Below, one piece after another: positions 8,940 through 18,119 of a stretch of 64,000 nucleotides of DNA; the stretch's first letter is position 1, and each line of letters starts with the position of its first letter. The position numbers were made by a program, and so were the translations under genes. Below the pieces are notes generated by a model, which saw only the letters and a list, made by a program, of their open reading frames with translations, was not told where the DNA came from and searched no databases. This DNA comes from Pseudoalteromonas sp. XI10. GTDB lineage: Bacteria > Pseudomonadota > Gammaproteobacteria > Enterobacterales > Alteromonadaceae. Where the stretch lies: assembly GCF_001469895.1 (NCBI RefSeq), contig NZ_LOPY01000052.1, forward strand, positions 248,001 through 312,000, read 5' to 3'.

Positions 8940-9656
8940 TTAATCATAATGCAGATTGCCTAACCCCGTTAGGCAAGTGAGCATAGCCCACACTTGCTTC
9001 GCTCCTGCATTTTTTATGGCTTCTGTCGCAGCATTTATGGTTGCGCCAGAGGTCATCACATCATCAATAATTGCCACGGTTTTTCCTGTTAAATCTTGCT
9101 GACAAACAAAGGCATTTTGTAGATTTTTAACTCTCTTCGCTTTACTTAACTGTGATTGCGCTATGGTTGCTTTATGCTTGTAAAGAGCTGAGCTAACAGT
9201 ACATTGCTGGTTTTTCAAAACAGGCAGCCAAGTTTGGCTTACCTGATTAAAGCCGCGCGCTAAAAAGCGTTGATTATGCAGTGGTAACACAATAAAAAGA
9301 TCGGGCCAATTTGTATTAACTTGATGAGCTAATTGCAGCTGCCTCTGTATTACTTGTTGTAGCGCCACACGAAAATACTGCTGGTCATTAAATTTCAATT
9401 GCTTGAGCCAAAGTTTAAAAGGCGCTTGATACCAAGCACAGGCAATTAAATGATCAAAATTACTATCAGGAAATGCATCACATATATCTGGTCGGTGTAA
9501 CAAATTTGGATGGCGTGTAAGGTCAAATAAATTAAGGTCATCTAAACAATACTGACACAAAGCTTGATCAGCCTGTATGTGATTCTGGCAGCTAATGCAA
9601 AAGTTGGGGAATAGTGCGTCTAGCCCTAGTTTTAAGGCATGAGGGAAGCGAGACAT
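8940..9656 (-). CDS. ComF/GntX family phosphoribosyltransferase-like protein
   Basis: 238 residues of the ComF family, related to type I phosphoribosyltransferases; ComF takes part in DNA uptake in competent bacteria, and E. coli GntX is the homologue needed for growth on extracellular DNA. An N-terminal zinc-finger-like region has FCISC and CQYC, and the C-terminal domain has the phosphoribosyltransferase loop VAIIDDVMTSGAT. I chose ATG 9656 because AAAGGA lies nine bases before it; the longer frame to 9779 would run through the divergent bioH gene. The comF/bioH divergent pair matches gntX/bioH in E. coli. Confidence 0.9.
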   Translation of the reverse strand: MSRFPHALKLGLDALFPNFCISCQNHIQADQALCQYCLDDLNLFDLTRHPNLLHRPDICDAFPDSNFDHLIACAWYQAPFKLWLKQLKFNDQQYFRVALQQVIQRQLQLAHQVNTNWPDLFIVLPLHNQRFLARGFNQVSQTWLPVLKNQQCTVSSALYKHKATIAQSQLSKAKRVKNLQNAFVCQQDLTGKTVAIIDDVMTSGATINAATEAIKNAGAKQVWAMLTCLTGLGNLHYD

Positions 9657-9714
9657 TGCATTCATTCCTTTAAACGCTATTATGAGCGCTAAGTGTGGTT
9701 GGGAAATACAAAAT

Positions 9715-10452
9715 ATGCAAAATGAGATGGTGCTATTACATGGCTGGGGAATGAACCAAGGGGTTTGGCAAGTGATCAAACCTGAGCTTGAGTTTTTTCA
9801 TGATGGTGAAGTCCGATGCCTCGATTTACCTGGCTTTGGTAACGCGCAGTCAATCCCTACACCTTACACTTTGCATGCTGCAGCTGAGCAACTAAGTACA
9901 CAGCTAAATGAAAAGTCTATTCTTGTTGGCTGGTCGTTGGGCGGGCTTTTTGCCTTGTATATTGCAGCACATTGGCCTGACAAAGTAGCAAAGGTTGTGT
10001 TGGTTGCCTCAACGCCTTTTTTTGCGCAAACCGACGAATGGCCAGGTATTAAACCTGACGTATTGAATGCATTTAAAGATCAGCTAGTTAGTCACAGAGA
10101 AAAAACGATAGAAAGGTTTTTGGCGATACAAGCGATGGGCAGTGAATCAGCTCGAGATGACATTAAGCAACTTAAAGCACTTTTAAACCAATACCCAGCG
10201 CCTCAAGAGCAAGCTTTAAGTGCGGGCTTAGACATTTTACAGCAGGATGATTTACGCGAACTATTCGCTAACCTTAGCGTACCAGTGCGTGGTATTTTCG
10301 GTCGCTTAGATTCATTAGTACCTTATCGCGCGATTGAAAAAATGCATGCCTTACAACCTCAGTTTGAATATGAAGTTTTAGATAAAGCCTCACACGCGCC
10401 ATTTATTTCACATAAAGCGGCATTTATATCAGCACTGAAATCAATGTGTTAA
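9715..10452 (+). CDS. bioH: Pimeloyl-[acyl-carrier protein] methyl ester esterase BioH
   Basis: BioH hydrolyses the methyl ester of pimeloyl-ACP, ending the disguised fatty-acid cycle that makes the pimelate moiety of biotin. The 245-residue alpha/beta hydrolase has LLHGWGMNQGVW at its start, the nucleophile S74 in GWSLGG, an acid in GRLDSLVP and the catalytic His in ASHAP. ATG 9715 is preferred over 9682 because GGGA precedes it and the family starts close to this oxyanion-hole motif. It is divergent from comF, as in E. coli; the rest of the biotin genes are not in the window. Confidence 0.92.
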   Translation: MQNEMVLLHGWGMNQGVWQVIKPELEFFHDGEVRCLDLPGFGNAQSIPTPYTLHAAAEQLSTQLNEKSILVGWSLGGLFALYIAAHWPDKVAKVVLVASTPFFAQTDEWPGIKPDVLNAFKDQLVSHREKTIERFLAIQAMGSESARDDIKQLKALLNQYPAPQEQALSAGLDILQQDDLRELFANLSVPVRGIFGRLDSLVPYRAIEKMHALQPQFEYEVLDKASHAPFISHKAAFISALKSMC

Positions 10453-10553
10453 GCAAAACTCGCTGGGAGGCCAGAAAAATAGCGGGATTTAGCTTTATTT
10501 TGCTCGTTTTATGAGCGATACTTAACGGGTAGATCTCACTGTTGGAGGGTGTT

Positions 10554-10862
10554 ATGCCAATCAGTTCTGTTTTTAATAATGCGGTAGAAGGTTATAACCG
10601 TGCAAGCCAAGGTATCGAAAAGGCGAGCGCTGAGATTAGCCGTGCCTCAATTGATCAGCAAGATGATGCCCAATTAGCTCAACAACGCCAATTACAAGCG
10701 GCAACTCCAAATGAAGCTGTAACTCCGCCAGTTTCACAACCTGCCCCAATTGATGAGTCGCTTGTTAATTTAAAAGTTGAAGAGTTTAATGCAAAAGCCA
10801 ATATCAACACGATTCAGACTGCTGATGAAGTGCTGGGTACATTAATAGATATTAAAGTTTAG
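10554..10862 (+). CDS. Small protein resembling the N- and C-termini of flagellar rod/hook proteins
   Basis: A 102-residue protein started at ATG 10554 behind GGAGG. Its ends resemble the two ends of axial flagellar proteins (FlgC/FlgE/FlgG type): MPISSVFNNAVEGYNRAS at the start and LVNLKVEEFNAKANINTIQT followed by ADEVLGTLIDIKV at the end, the latter close to the pattern of the flagellar basal-body rod C-terminal helix. The middle (about 35-68) is only a Gln/Pro-rich linker, so the globular body of such proteins is absent. It is followed after five bases by the HExxH protein, which suggests an operon. Whether it enters the flagellum is unknown; no other flagellar structural gene is in view. 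Confidence 0.7.
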   Translation: MPISSVFNNAVEGYNRASQGIEKASAEISRASIDQQDDAQLAQQRQLQAATPNEAVTPPVSQPAPIDESLVNLKVEEFNAKANINTIQTADEVLGTLIDIKV

Positions 10863-10867
10863 TACTT

Positions 10868-11734
10868 ATGAATATCGTCACTCCGTTTCCTTCGATTAAT
10901 ATCAACACAGCGAATGTACACACCGAAAGTGCTCGCCGTGATAATCAGTTACGTGAAGTGATCCCGCCTCCTGCTGCTACCAAGCCGAGTAACGCAGAAA
11001 ATAAAACCCTGAATGATGGCGACAAAACCAAGCAGCCAGGTTCTGAAGCTGGTACCTATGATGCTAAAGGTCGTCTTGCTGAAGATAAGGTGATTGAAGA
11101 ACGTCAGCAAGGTGGTGAGCAGGGTGAGCCTGAACAATCAGAGCAAGAACAGCAAGAAGCTAAACAAGAGCAGCAAAAAGAGCAAAAGATTGCTGAGCAA
11201 GAGCAACAAGACGCTGAGCAAATCAAAGAGCTAAAAGCCCGCGATACCGAAGTGCGTATTCATGAACAAGCTCATGCAACCGTAGGGGGGCAATATGCAG
11301 GCTCACCAAGTTATGAGTATCAACGCGGCCCTGATGGTACAAACTATGCCGTGGGCGGCGAGGTGCAAATTGATGTTGCTGAAATTGAAGGCGACCCAAA
11401 AGCCACAATTGAAAAAATGCAGACAGTGCGTGCAGCTGCGCTTGCACCACAAGAACCTTCAAGTGCTGATCGCTCAATTGTCGCCGATGCCACACAAAAG
11501 CTTATGGCAGCGCAAGCTGAGCTTGCCAGTCAATCAGCTGATGGCGATGCTGACTCAGGCAAATCGACTTTCAAAATAAACAGTGAGTATGCCGAAGATA
11601 GCGCTACTCAAACCAGCGAAACAAAAACAGCAAAGCGTGATGTAGAAGTAGACGAGCGCGCAGCGCGTATTGCTAATTTTTATCAAGCGGCAACCTCACC
11701 AGCTAATCAAAATCAGTTCTCTGCTTTTATTTAA
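10868..11734 (+). CDS. SprA-related putative metalloprotease (HExxH protein)
   Basis: 288 residues without an evident signal peptide. Residues about 85-125 are a Glu/Gln/Lys-rich, probably coiled-coil stretch. The conserved core follows, with H132-E-Q-A-H136, which fits the zinc-protease HExxH motif, then GGQYAGSPSYEYQRGPDG and AVGGEVQIDV, and a helix ending in MAAQAEL. This combination is that of the SprA-related / putative CJM1_0395-type metalloprotease family; enzymatic activity is to my knowledge not established for the family. The partner gene upstream resembles flagellar axial proteins. Short-linker composition at both ends suggests disordered tails. Confidence 0.78.
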   Translation: MNIVTPFPSININTANVHTESARRDNQLREVIPPPAATKPSNAENKTLNDGDKTKQPGSEAGTYDAKGRLAEDKVIEERQQGGEQGEPEQSEQEQQEAKQEQQKEQKIAEQEQQDAEQIKELKARDTEVRIHEQAHATVGGQYAGSPSYEYQRGPDGTNYAVGGEVQIDVAEIEGDPKATIEKMQTVRAAALAPQEPSSADRSIVADATQKLMAAQAELASQSADGDADSGKSTFKINSEYAEDSATQTSETKTAKRDVEVDERAARIANFYQAATSPANQNQFSAFI

Positions 11735-11777
11735 GCCCATACTAATTCACATTAATAATTCATCATTTAGTGGGATT

Positions 11778-11800
11778 AAACCTGTCCTTAACGAGGTTTT
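11778..11800 (+). terminator. Weak hairpin after the HExxH gene
   Basis: AAACCT and AGGTTT pair around a ten-base loop, followed by TATT. The stem is short and the T-run poor, so this is at best a weak terminator for the two-gene unit upstream. Confidence 0.25.
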
Positions 11801-11952
11801 ATTGCCTCAAAATAGCTCAATTGATTAAATTTTTACCCAAATTTTTATAACAATTTCTTACATTTAGCCTACAAAAACGAATGTTGTTTCTATTGTGGGT
11901 TTGTCTTCGCTTTGGTAAATTGTGCCCGATTTATAATTAGGATGATTAAACA

Positions 11953-12684
11953 ATGAAATACACTCTTCTTGCTTGCGCATTATCACTTGCTTCGACAACA
12001 GTAATGGCAGAAAACACTTCACCATTAAGCTATGACTATGTTGAAGCCGGATATAAAAAGACAGAAATTGATGAGCTAAACGATTTTTCTCTTTCAGGTA
12101 TTGGTATTAATTTTAGTAAGCAATTTGCTGAAAATTGGTTTGTATTAGGACATTACTCAACAGCTTCGGATGACGATAAAGAATCAAGCTACTACGATGG
12201 CTATAACGTCTATGATTCATTTGGCAATTTGATTGGTGAGTCTCAAATTTCATATTTAGGCAAAGTCGACCTTGATATTACTCGTTTTGAGCTAGGCCTA
12301 GGCTATATCTACTCTCTTTCTGATCGCACTAACCTTGATTTCTCAGCAAAAATTGGTCAGCTTAAATTTGAGGTGGATTCAAGTTTTTCAGTGGAAGAAA
12401 CATATCAAGATTATGTACTTGAAAGTTACTCAGATAGCTACTCTGATTCAGAAACCGCAGATATTTTATCTGCTAACGCGCAAATCAGACATCTATTAAC
12501 TGATTCATTTGAGATCAACGCTGGCGTTGGCTACGAGCGTTTGCACGACGAAGAGAGCGAAAATAATGCTGTATTTCATGTAGGTGCAAACTATGCCTTC
12601 ACACCAGCTTGGCTGATAAGCGCAAGCTATCGTGATGCAAATGATTACTCAGATCTTGCATTGTCGGTTCGTTATAACTTCTAA
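11953..12684 (+). CDS. Small outer-membrane beta-barrel protein
   Basis: 243 residues with a clear signal peptide (MKYTLLACALSLASTTVMA) and alternating short amphipathic strands typical of an eight-stranded OmpA/OmpW-like barrel; it ends in LALSVRYNF, with the terminal aromatic Phe recognised by the BAM assembly machinery. A loop rich in Tyr, Ser and Asp (YSDSYSDSE region, about 155-170) would be extracellular. AGGA lies before the ATG. A strong terminator follows immediately, so the gene is monocistronic. The exact function (adhesion, porin, structural) cannot be read from the sequence. Confidence 0.82.
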   Translation: MKYTLLACALSLASTTVMAENTSPLSYDYVEAGYKKTEIDELNDFSLSGIGINFSKQFAENWFVLGHYSTASDDDKESSYYDGYNVYDSFGNLIGESQISYLGKVDLDITRFELGLGYIYSLSDRTNLDFSAKIGQLKFEVDSSFSVEETYQDYVLESYSDSYSDSETADILSANAQIRHLLTDSFEINAGVGYERLHDEESENNAVFHVGANYAFTPAWLISASYRDANDYSDLALSVRYNF

Positions 12685-12692
12685 TTTTTTAG

Positions 12693-12722
12693 CAGCTAGG
12701 GATGACTTTCCCTAGCTGTTTT
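12693..12722 (+). terminator. Intrinsic terminator of the outer-membrane barrel gene
   Basis: A perfect ten-base stem (CAGCTAGGGA with TCCCTAGCTG), six-base loop, then TTTT. It starts 8 bases after the barrel gene's stop codon. The remaining bases up to the protease start at 12965 contain no feature I can identify. Confidence 0.85.
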
Positions 12723-12964
12723 CACTCCTCATTTTGTTTCTGTAATCGTATTTTTGTACAAAACGCTACATTTTGTATAAATATCCCGCAAAGCGTTTAT
12801 TTTTACCGCTTTGGTGTTTATTTAATGTTAATTTTGTGTCTCAGGTGTGTACAGGTCGGTTTGACCATGTAACCCCCCCTCTGTATATGTTTGCCTGCTA
12901 AATAATTTAGTGTGTCAGCTCAAGCAATTTATGAGCTGTTTAGAATTAAATCAGTGGGAATCAT

Positions 12965-15900
12965 ATGCAACCTTGCAATAAGAAAATCGCACACTTGAAG
13001 AAAAGTTCAGTAGCCGTACTTACAGCCTTGTATGTCGGTGCTACAGGCTATGCTGCGGCAGAGCCTGGCTTTAACAAAGTGTCAGATAAAGGCTTCTATC
13101 AGCCAACATTTACAGCTGAAGATATCGCAAATTACCAACAAGAAAAACAAATCGAAGATCATCCAAGCTTACTCAAAGGGAGTGCTCAACGCTTAAATCA
13201 GCACTATCAAAGTCAGCAGCCGGAACATGTTTTTCAACCTCAAGATGGGGTGACAGGGATTCAAACTTACATTGTGCAAATGCATGATGAACCTGTAGCA
13301 AGTTATCAAGGTGATATTCAAGGCTTCAGCGCTACAGCCATTACAGAGTCACGTTCTTTAATGGTAAAAGAGCGCATTGATACAGCTTCGCAAAGCGTGC
13401 GCGCGTATCAAGGTTTTTTAAAGCAACGTCAAACAGCAGTATTAAGTAAGGCGCGTGCAATAGGTGCCAATATTGCAATTAAAAAGCAATTTACTCTTGC
13501 AAATAACGCGGTAGTGGTCGAAATGACACAAGCTGATGCAGAGCTACTTGCGACACAATCAGGCGTAAAGCGTATTACTCCTAACCGTATTTTTGAATTA
13601 CGCACAGACCGTGGTCCTGAGTTTATTGGTGCTGATCAATTATGGCAGGGTGCAACACCGGCTTCATCGGTAGGTGTTAAAGGTGAAGGTATGGTTGTAG
13701 GTATTATTGATACAGGTATCAATACAGACCATCCTGCATTTGCTAGTGACGAACAATACAGTGAGAAAAATCCACTAGGTGCAGGTAACTTCGTAGGCGA
13801 CTGTGAGGAAGAACCTGAGCTATGTAATGACAAGCTAATTGGTGTTCGCTCATACCCAGAAATCACTGCAATGAATGCCGATTATCAATTTGCACGTGCA
13901 GATCGCCGTCCTGAAAATGGTGAAGACTATAATGGTCACGGTTCTCACACAGCAAGCACTACGGCGGGTAATTACATCGAAAACACACCGCTTCAAGCTG
14001 CAACAGGTGAGAAGGTAAGTGATGGTGAAAACTTACCATTTACGTTTGAAAGTACCAGTGGTGTGGCACCTCGTGCGCACATTATTTCGTACCAAGTGTG
14101 TTATGCAGGAAACTCGGGTGATCTATATTCTGGCTGTCCTGAGTCAGCTATTTTATCAGCATTTGAAGATGCAATTGAAGATGGTGTAGATGCAATCAAC
14201 TTCTCAATTGGTGGTGGTGAAAGCTTCCCGTGGGAAGACCCAGTGGAAATGGCTTTCTTAAGTGCGCGTGAAGCGGGTATTTCAGTAGCAGCAGCAGCGG
14301 GTAACTCAGGCCCATATTATATGTCTGCGGATCATACTTCGCCTTGGGTAACTACTGTAGGCGCTTCAACCCATGATCGTGTAATGGACTTAGGTGCTAA
14401 AACCATCAATAACTTCCAAGGTACGCGCACGCCTTATACTGGTGAGTATTCAGGTAAGAGTTTCTCTGGCGGTATCACAGGTGAAGTTGTACTTGCTGAA
14501 AAGTACGACGATCCGAACGAAAATGATGATTACGATGCAGCAAGTTGTAATGCCCCTTTCCCAGCAGGCACGTTTACATCTGACCAAATTGTAGTGTGTT
14601 TACGTGGTGACATTGCGCGTGTCGACAAAGCTAAGAACGTGGCAGCTGGTGGAGCAGGTGGCTTCATTTTACAAAACATTAGTTCGGCAGAAAATATTGT
14701 TGCTGATAACTATGTGATCCCAGGTATTCACTTACCAGCAAACGCACGCTGGACAATTCGTAACTGGATTAATGCTAACCCTGATGGCGCAGCGATTGCG
14801 ACAATAGGTGAACCAGAAAATCATTATTCATTTGATGAAGAAGCAGGTAATGAACTTGCGATCTTTAGCTCGATGGGGCCAAGTTATTACATCAATAACC
14901 TTGTTCCAGATGTGACGGCACCAGGTGTAGATATTTATGCAGCGAATGCCGATGACCAGCCATTTACAGCTAATCCTCGTGCATCTGACTGGACTTTCAT
15001 GAGCGGTACTTCAATGGCTACGCCGCATGTTACTGGTGCAATGACGCTACTTATGCAAATGCACCCTGATTGGACGCCTGCAGAAATTCAATCAGCGCTA
15101 ATGATGACGGCGAACAAAGTGCGCATTTCTAATGGCGTTACTTTAATTGACCCATACTACAACTTCATGGCTGGTGGCGGTGCGATTGACGTAGCACAAG
15201 CTGCCAATGCAGGTCTTATCATGGATGAGACTATTGAAAACTATCATGATGCCAACCCGCGCAATGGTGGTTTAGTAGAGTGGCTTAACCTACCTTCGTT
15301 AGTTAACCAAGACTGCGAACTTGAATGCACGTGGATGCGTACAGTTAAGGCCACAAAAGATGGTACTTGGGATGCAACAGCTTATGGTTGGGCTGTTGAA
15401 GGTGAAGAAGAAAGCTTTGGTGTAGAAGTTAGCGTAACACCAAGTAATTTCACACTTCAAGCAGGTGAAACACAAGATGTGATGGTTACTATGAAGTTGC
15501 CGAATATCATCGAGTCTAAGCTTGATCCTGTTGAAGAAGGTGCGCCTTGGGACAATATCTTAAATAAAGATGCTTGGTTCAACGGTAAAGTGTTATTCAA
15601 GAACACTGATGGCGACTCACCTGATGCTCATTTCACATTAGTTGCGAAAAACGTCATTGATGAGTTACCAACCATGGTTGATATCGATATGGCACGTGCA
15701 AGTGCATCAGAATCAATCGTTGTTAATACCGATAGCTACAGTGAATTTACGCCGACTTATTATGGTCTAGTAAAACCAACGGAGATTACCGCAAATATCT
15801 TAGGTGTTGCACCTTATGTGACAAAAGACCGCGTTGAAAAAGCGTGGGATATCCAGGCGTTTGAAGTACCAGAAGGTACAAAACGCTTAATGGTTAAAGT

Positions 15901-17995
15901 TGCATCTACCGAGCAAACTACAGATTTAGCAGACCTTGTTGAGCCTCGCTGGCAAATGAAAAAAGCACACTTGGTTGTGGGTTATGATGCTAATGAAAGC
16001 GGCTCATTCATGGTGTCTGATGAAGAGATTGCGGAAGATTCTACTGCACTGATCAAAGCGCTTAATGAAGAAATGATTTGTTATTCTTCAAGTAGTGTTG
16101 AAGATAACTACTGTAACATTATTGACCCTAAGCCTGGTAAATACTGGTTTGCGACCGCAGCTCTAGCAGGTTTACGTGATGTTGGTTACCAAACAGTGAC
16201 GCATTACGCCATTGTTAAAGAGCAAAATACTGGTGAATTCAGTGTATCAGCGCCACAGCAGCACAGCGGCAATGGTAACTATGAAATTGCTGTAAATTGG
16301 GATTTACCAGATGCGCAACCGAATGATGTTTATTATGGCGGCTTTGCATTAGGTAATGCTGAGGGAGCTGAAGGCACCCTTGGTTTCACATCGGTTAATT
16401 TAAAGCGTGATGCAGAGGCACTTACTTTAAATGTTGACCAAGACACTGCTCGCGCTATGGACCTAGTTAACGTTAATGTAAAACTTAAAGCCAACTATGA
16501 ATCTAAAGCACGTGACTATTCATTGTCATTGACGATTCCTGATGGCATGCAAGTTTGGCCTGAAACGCTAACTTCAAACAATGAAGAAGTTGAAGCTTCG
16601 TTAGTTGTAGAAGGCAACACGTTAACTATTCAAGGTACACAAGACGCAACGCGTAACGTAAAACGTGATTATGTGGTAACTAACAACATCACTAATGAGA
16701 TGTGTAAAACGCCAATGATTGATGAATTCTCGACAGGGGGATATATCGATTTATGGGGTGATTTCCGCATTCAACCTGAAGCTGCTTGGTATGAAGGTGG
16801 CTCAAATGTGTACTTTGATGTGCCAATTGATTGGTTATTCTATAAAGAAGGTGCGAAGTTTGAAATTTACAACCAAGTAAATAATAACGAAGTACGTTTA
16901 CACCCAACAGGTGCAATGCAGTTCACACCTATTTGGTGGATGATGAGTGCACACCGTGGTCCTGGTTTCTTAGTTGAAGCGCTTGCACCATTCTGGCGTG
17001 GCTCGTTTGAAATCGAAAACCTTCGCAATCCAACGGATCCAACAGGTCTAACAATTGCTTCTCAGTATAAAGAAGAGCGTCCTGACTTAGGTGATCTCGT
17101 ATTCTTGGAATTCGATAACGTGACTGATAAATACACAGGCGACACGTTTGACTATGAAGTGATTTTACGTAGTGGTATCGATGACCATGAAGGTATGTTC
17201 GAAGCTATCTTTGCTTACGATAACCTAGGCGCAGGTGTTGATGAAGGGACTATCTTTATTGAAGGTGGTGATAGTGTTTACTCTACAACTGCCGGCTTTA
17301 AAGACGGTGCATTAAGCAATGTGGTTGGTTATGACGACCTTGGCAAGATCTTACAAGATGACTTAGTGATCTGTTTTGATTATGTTGGCCCAGAGCAAAG
17401 TGAAGTTGAGTTTAACTTTACTGCTACGGTTATGCCTGATGCGAAAGGTTCTGTGCAAGATATCACTCTTGATTACCAACTAGGTAGCCAAGAAGGTGGT
17501 ATGTTAATGCACTCTATTGGTGTACAAAGCAACCTGAAAATGAGCGACATCGCTGATATGACGGTAGCAGAAAATGGCCGTATCGATGGTGTTGATGTGA
17601 TGGTTGTTGATGCAGACCAGTCGCCAAATGAATTAGTGGTAACCGGCGAGAATGTTACGGCTGAAGTTGATGGAATGTCGTTTAACTTAATCCCTGATGC
17701 ACATTTCTATGGTGAAACAATGGTGACAGTCACAGTGCAAGACAAAGCAAACCCAGCAGACAAAGTAAGCAAAGAATTCTTACTAATGGTTGAGTCTGAT
17801 GGTGTTGAGCTTGGCTGTACTGATGCTGCTGCAACTAACTATGATGCGACTGCGAATGAAGATGATGGTAGCTGTGAATTCGCTTCACAAGTAACACCTG
17901 AAACTGAAGCTGAAACTAAGAGCTCTTCAAGCGGCTCATTAGGTCACTTCATTGTGTTACTACTGCCATTACTTGCACTTCGTCGTCGTAAGTAA
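12965..17995 (+). CDS. Large secreted subtilisin-like serine protease (S8) with PA domain and C-terminal sorting tail
   Basis: A 1676-residue extracellular protease. After the signal region and an I9-type propeptide (YIVQMHDEPVASYQG, about 95-210) comes the S8 catalytic domain with D249 (GIIDTGINTDHP), H325 (NGHGSHTAS) and S683 (GTSMATPH). A protease-associated domain is inserted before the serine (about 500-600: VCLRGDIARVDKA, GGAGGFILQN). A long beta-rich region follows. Near the end is a GCTD...NYD...DDGSC motif (about 1617-1638), then a Ser-rich linker and SGSLGHFIVLLLPLLALRRRK, a hydrophobic helix with basic end like the GlyGly-CTERM sorting signals cut by rhombosortase and linked to type II secretion. 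Probable role: nutrient-scavenging proteolysis at or beyond the cell surface. No operon partner. Confidence 0.93.
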   Translation: MQPCNKKIAHLKKSSVAVLTALYVGATGYAAAEPGFNKVSDKGFYQPTFTAEDIANYQQEKQIEDHPSLLKGSAQRLNQHYQSQQPEHVFQPQDGVTGIQTYIVQMHDEPVASYQGDIQGFSATAITESRSLMVKERIDTASQSVRAYQGFLKQRQTAVLSKARAIGANIAIKKQFTLANNAVVVEMTQADAELLATQSGVKRITPNRIFELRTDRGPEFIGADQLWQGATPASSVGVKGEGMVVGIIDTGINTDHPAFASDEQYSEKNPLGAGNFVGDCEEEPELCNDKLIGVRSYPEITAMNADYQFARADRRPENGEDYNGHGSHTASTTAGNYIENTPLQAATGEKVSDGENLPFTFESTSGVAPRAHIISYQVCYAGNSGDLYSGCPESAILSAFEDAIEDGVDAINFSIGGGESFPWEDPVEMAFLSAREAGISVAAAAGNSGPYYMSADHTSPWVTTVGASTHDRVMDLGAKTINNFQGTRTPYTGEYSGKSFSGGITGEVVLAEKYDDPNENDDYDAASCNAPFPAGTFTSDQIVVCLRGDIARVDKAKNVAAGGAGGFILQNISSAENIVADNYVIPGIHLPANARWTIRNWINANPDGAAIATIGEPENHYSFDEEAGNELAIFSSMGPSYYINNLVPDVTAPGVDIYAANADDQPFTANPRASDWTFMSGTSMATPHVTGAMTLLMQMHPDWTPAEIQSALMMTANKVRISNGVTLIDPYYNFMAGGGAIDVAQAANAGLIMDETIENYHDANPRNGGLVEWLNLPSLVNQDCELECTWMRTVKATKDGTWDATAYGWAVEGEEESFGVEVSVTPSNFTLQAGETQDVMVTMKLPNIIESKLDPVEEGAPWDNILNKDAWFNGKVLFKNTDGDSPDAHFTLVAKNVIDELPTMVDIDMARASASESIVVNTDSYSEFTPTYYGLVKPTEITANILGVAPYVTKDRVEKAWDIQAFEVPEGTKRLMVKVASTEQTTDLADLVEPRWQMKKAHLVVGYDANESGSFMVSDEEIAEDSTALIKALNEEMICYSSSSVEDNYCNIIDPKPGKYWFATAALAGLRDVGYQTVTHYAIVKEQNTGEFSVSAPQQHSGNGNYEIAVNWDLPDAQPNDVYYGGFALGNAEGAEGTLGFTSVNLKRDAEALTLNVDQDTARAMDLVNVNVKLKANYESKARDYSLSLTIPDGMQVWPETLTSNNEEVEASLVVEGNTLTIQGTQDATRNVKRDYVVTNNITNEMCKTPMIDEFSTGGYIDLWGDFRIQPEAAWYEGGSNVYFDVPIDWLFYKEGAKFEIYNQVNNNEVRLHPTGAMQFTPIWWMMSAHRGPGFLVEALAPFWRGSFEIENLRNPTDPTGLTIASQYKEERPDLGDLVFLEFDNVTDKYTGDTFDYEVILRSGIDDHEGMFEAIFAYDNLGAGVDEGTIFIEGGDSVYSTTAGFKDGALSNVVGYDDLGKILQDDLVICFDYVGPEQSEVEFNFTATVMPDAKGSVQDITLDYQLGSQEGGMLMHSIGVQSNLKMSDIADMTVAENGRIDGVDVMVVDADQSPNELVVTGENVTAEVDGMSFNLIPDAHFYGETMVTVTVQDKANPADKVSKEFLLMVESDGVELGCTDAAATNYDATANEDDGSCEFASQVTPETEAETKSSSSGSLGHFIVLLLPLLALRRRK

Positions 17996-18002
17996 TAGCG
18001 AT

Positions 18003-18026
18003 AAAGGCTCAGTTTATTGAGCCTTT
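18003..18026 (+). terminator. Intrinsic terminator of the subtilase gene
   Basis: AAAGGCTCA pairs perfectly with TGAGCCTTT around a six-base loop, 7 bases after the stop codon. The terminal TTT is short, but the second hairpin downstream backs it up. Confidence 0.7.
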
Positions 18027-18061
18027 CATAGCAACGAGACTGATTAAGTTGCTATACAAAT

Positions 18062-18099
18062 AAAAAACCGCGTAAGTTTACACTTACGCGGTTTTTTTT
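18062..18099. terminator. Strong bidirectional terminator between the subtilase and tex
   Basis: A perfect stem with core CCGCGTAAG/CTTACGCGG, flanked by six A on the left and eight T on the right, so it can end transcription from both convergent genes (subtilase on plus, tex on minus). Confidence 0.92.
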
Positions 18100-18119
18100 C
18101 GACTTATGCCTACAGCCTA

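Noticed and set aside
9656..9779. Extended N-terminus of the ComF gene
   Set aside because: The added 41 residues overlap the bioH coding start and have no family similarity; AAAGGA supports the inner ATG.
11932..11937. Perfect TATAAT upstream of the outer-membrane barrel gene
   Set aside because: It is only 15 bases before the ATG, so the transcript would lack room for the AGGA ribosome site, and there is no -35 at usable distance.
12723..12964. Small gene or RNA before the subtilase
   Set aside because: No frame longer than about 15 codons with a ribosome site and no structured region besides the terminator already listed.
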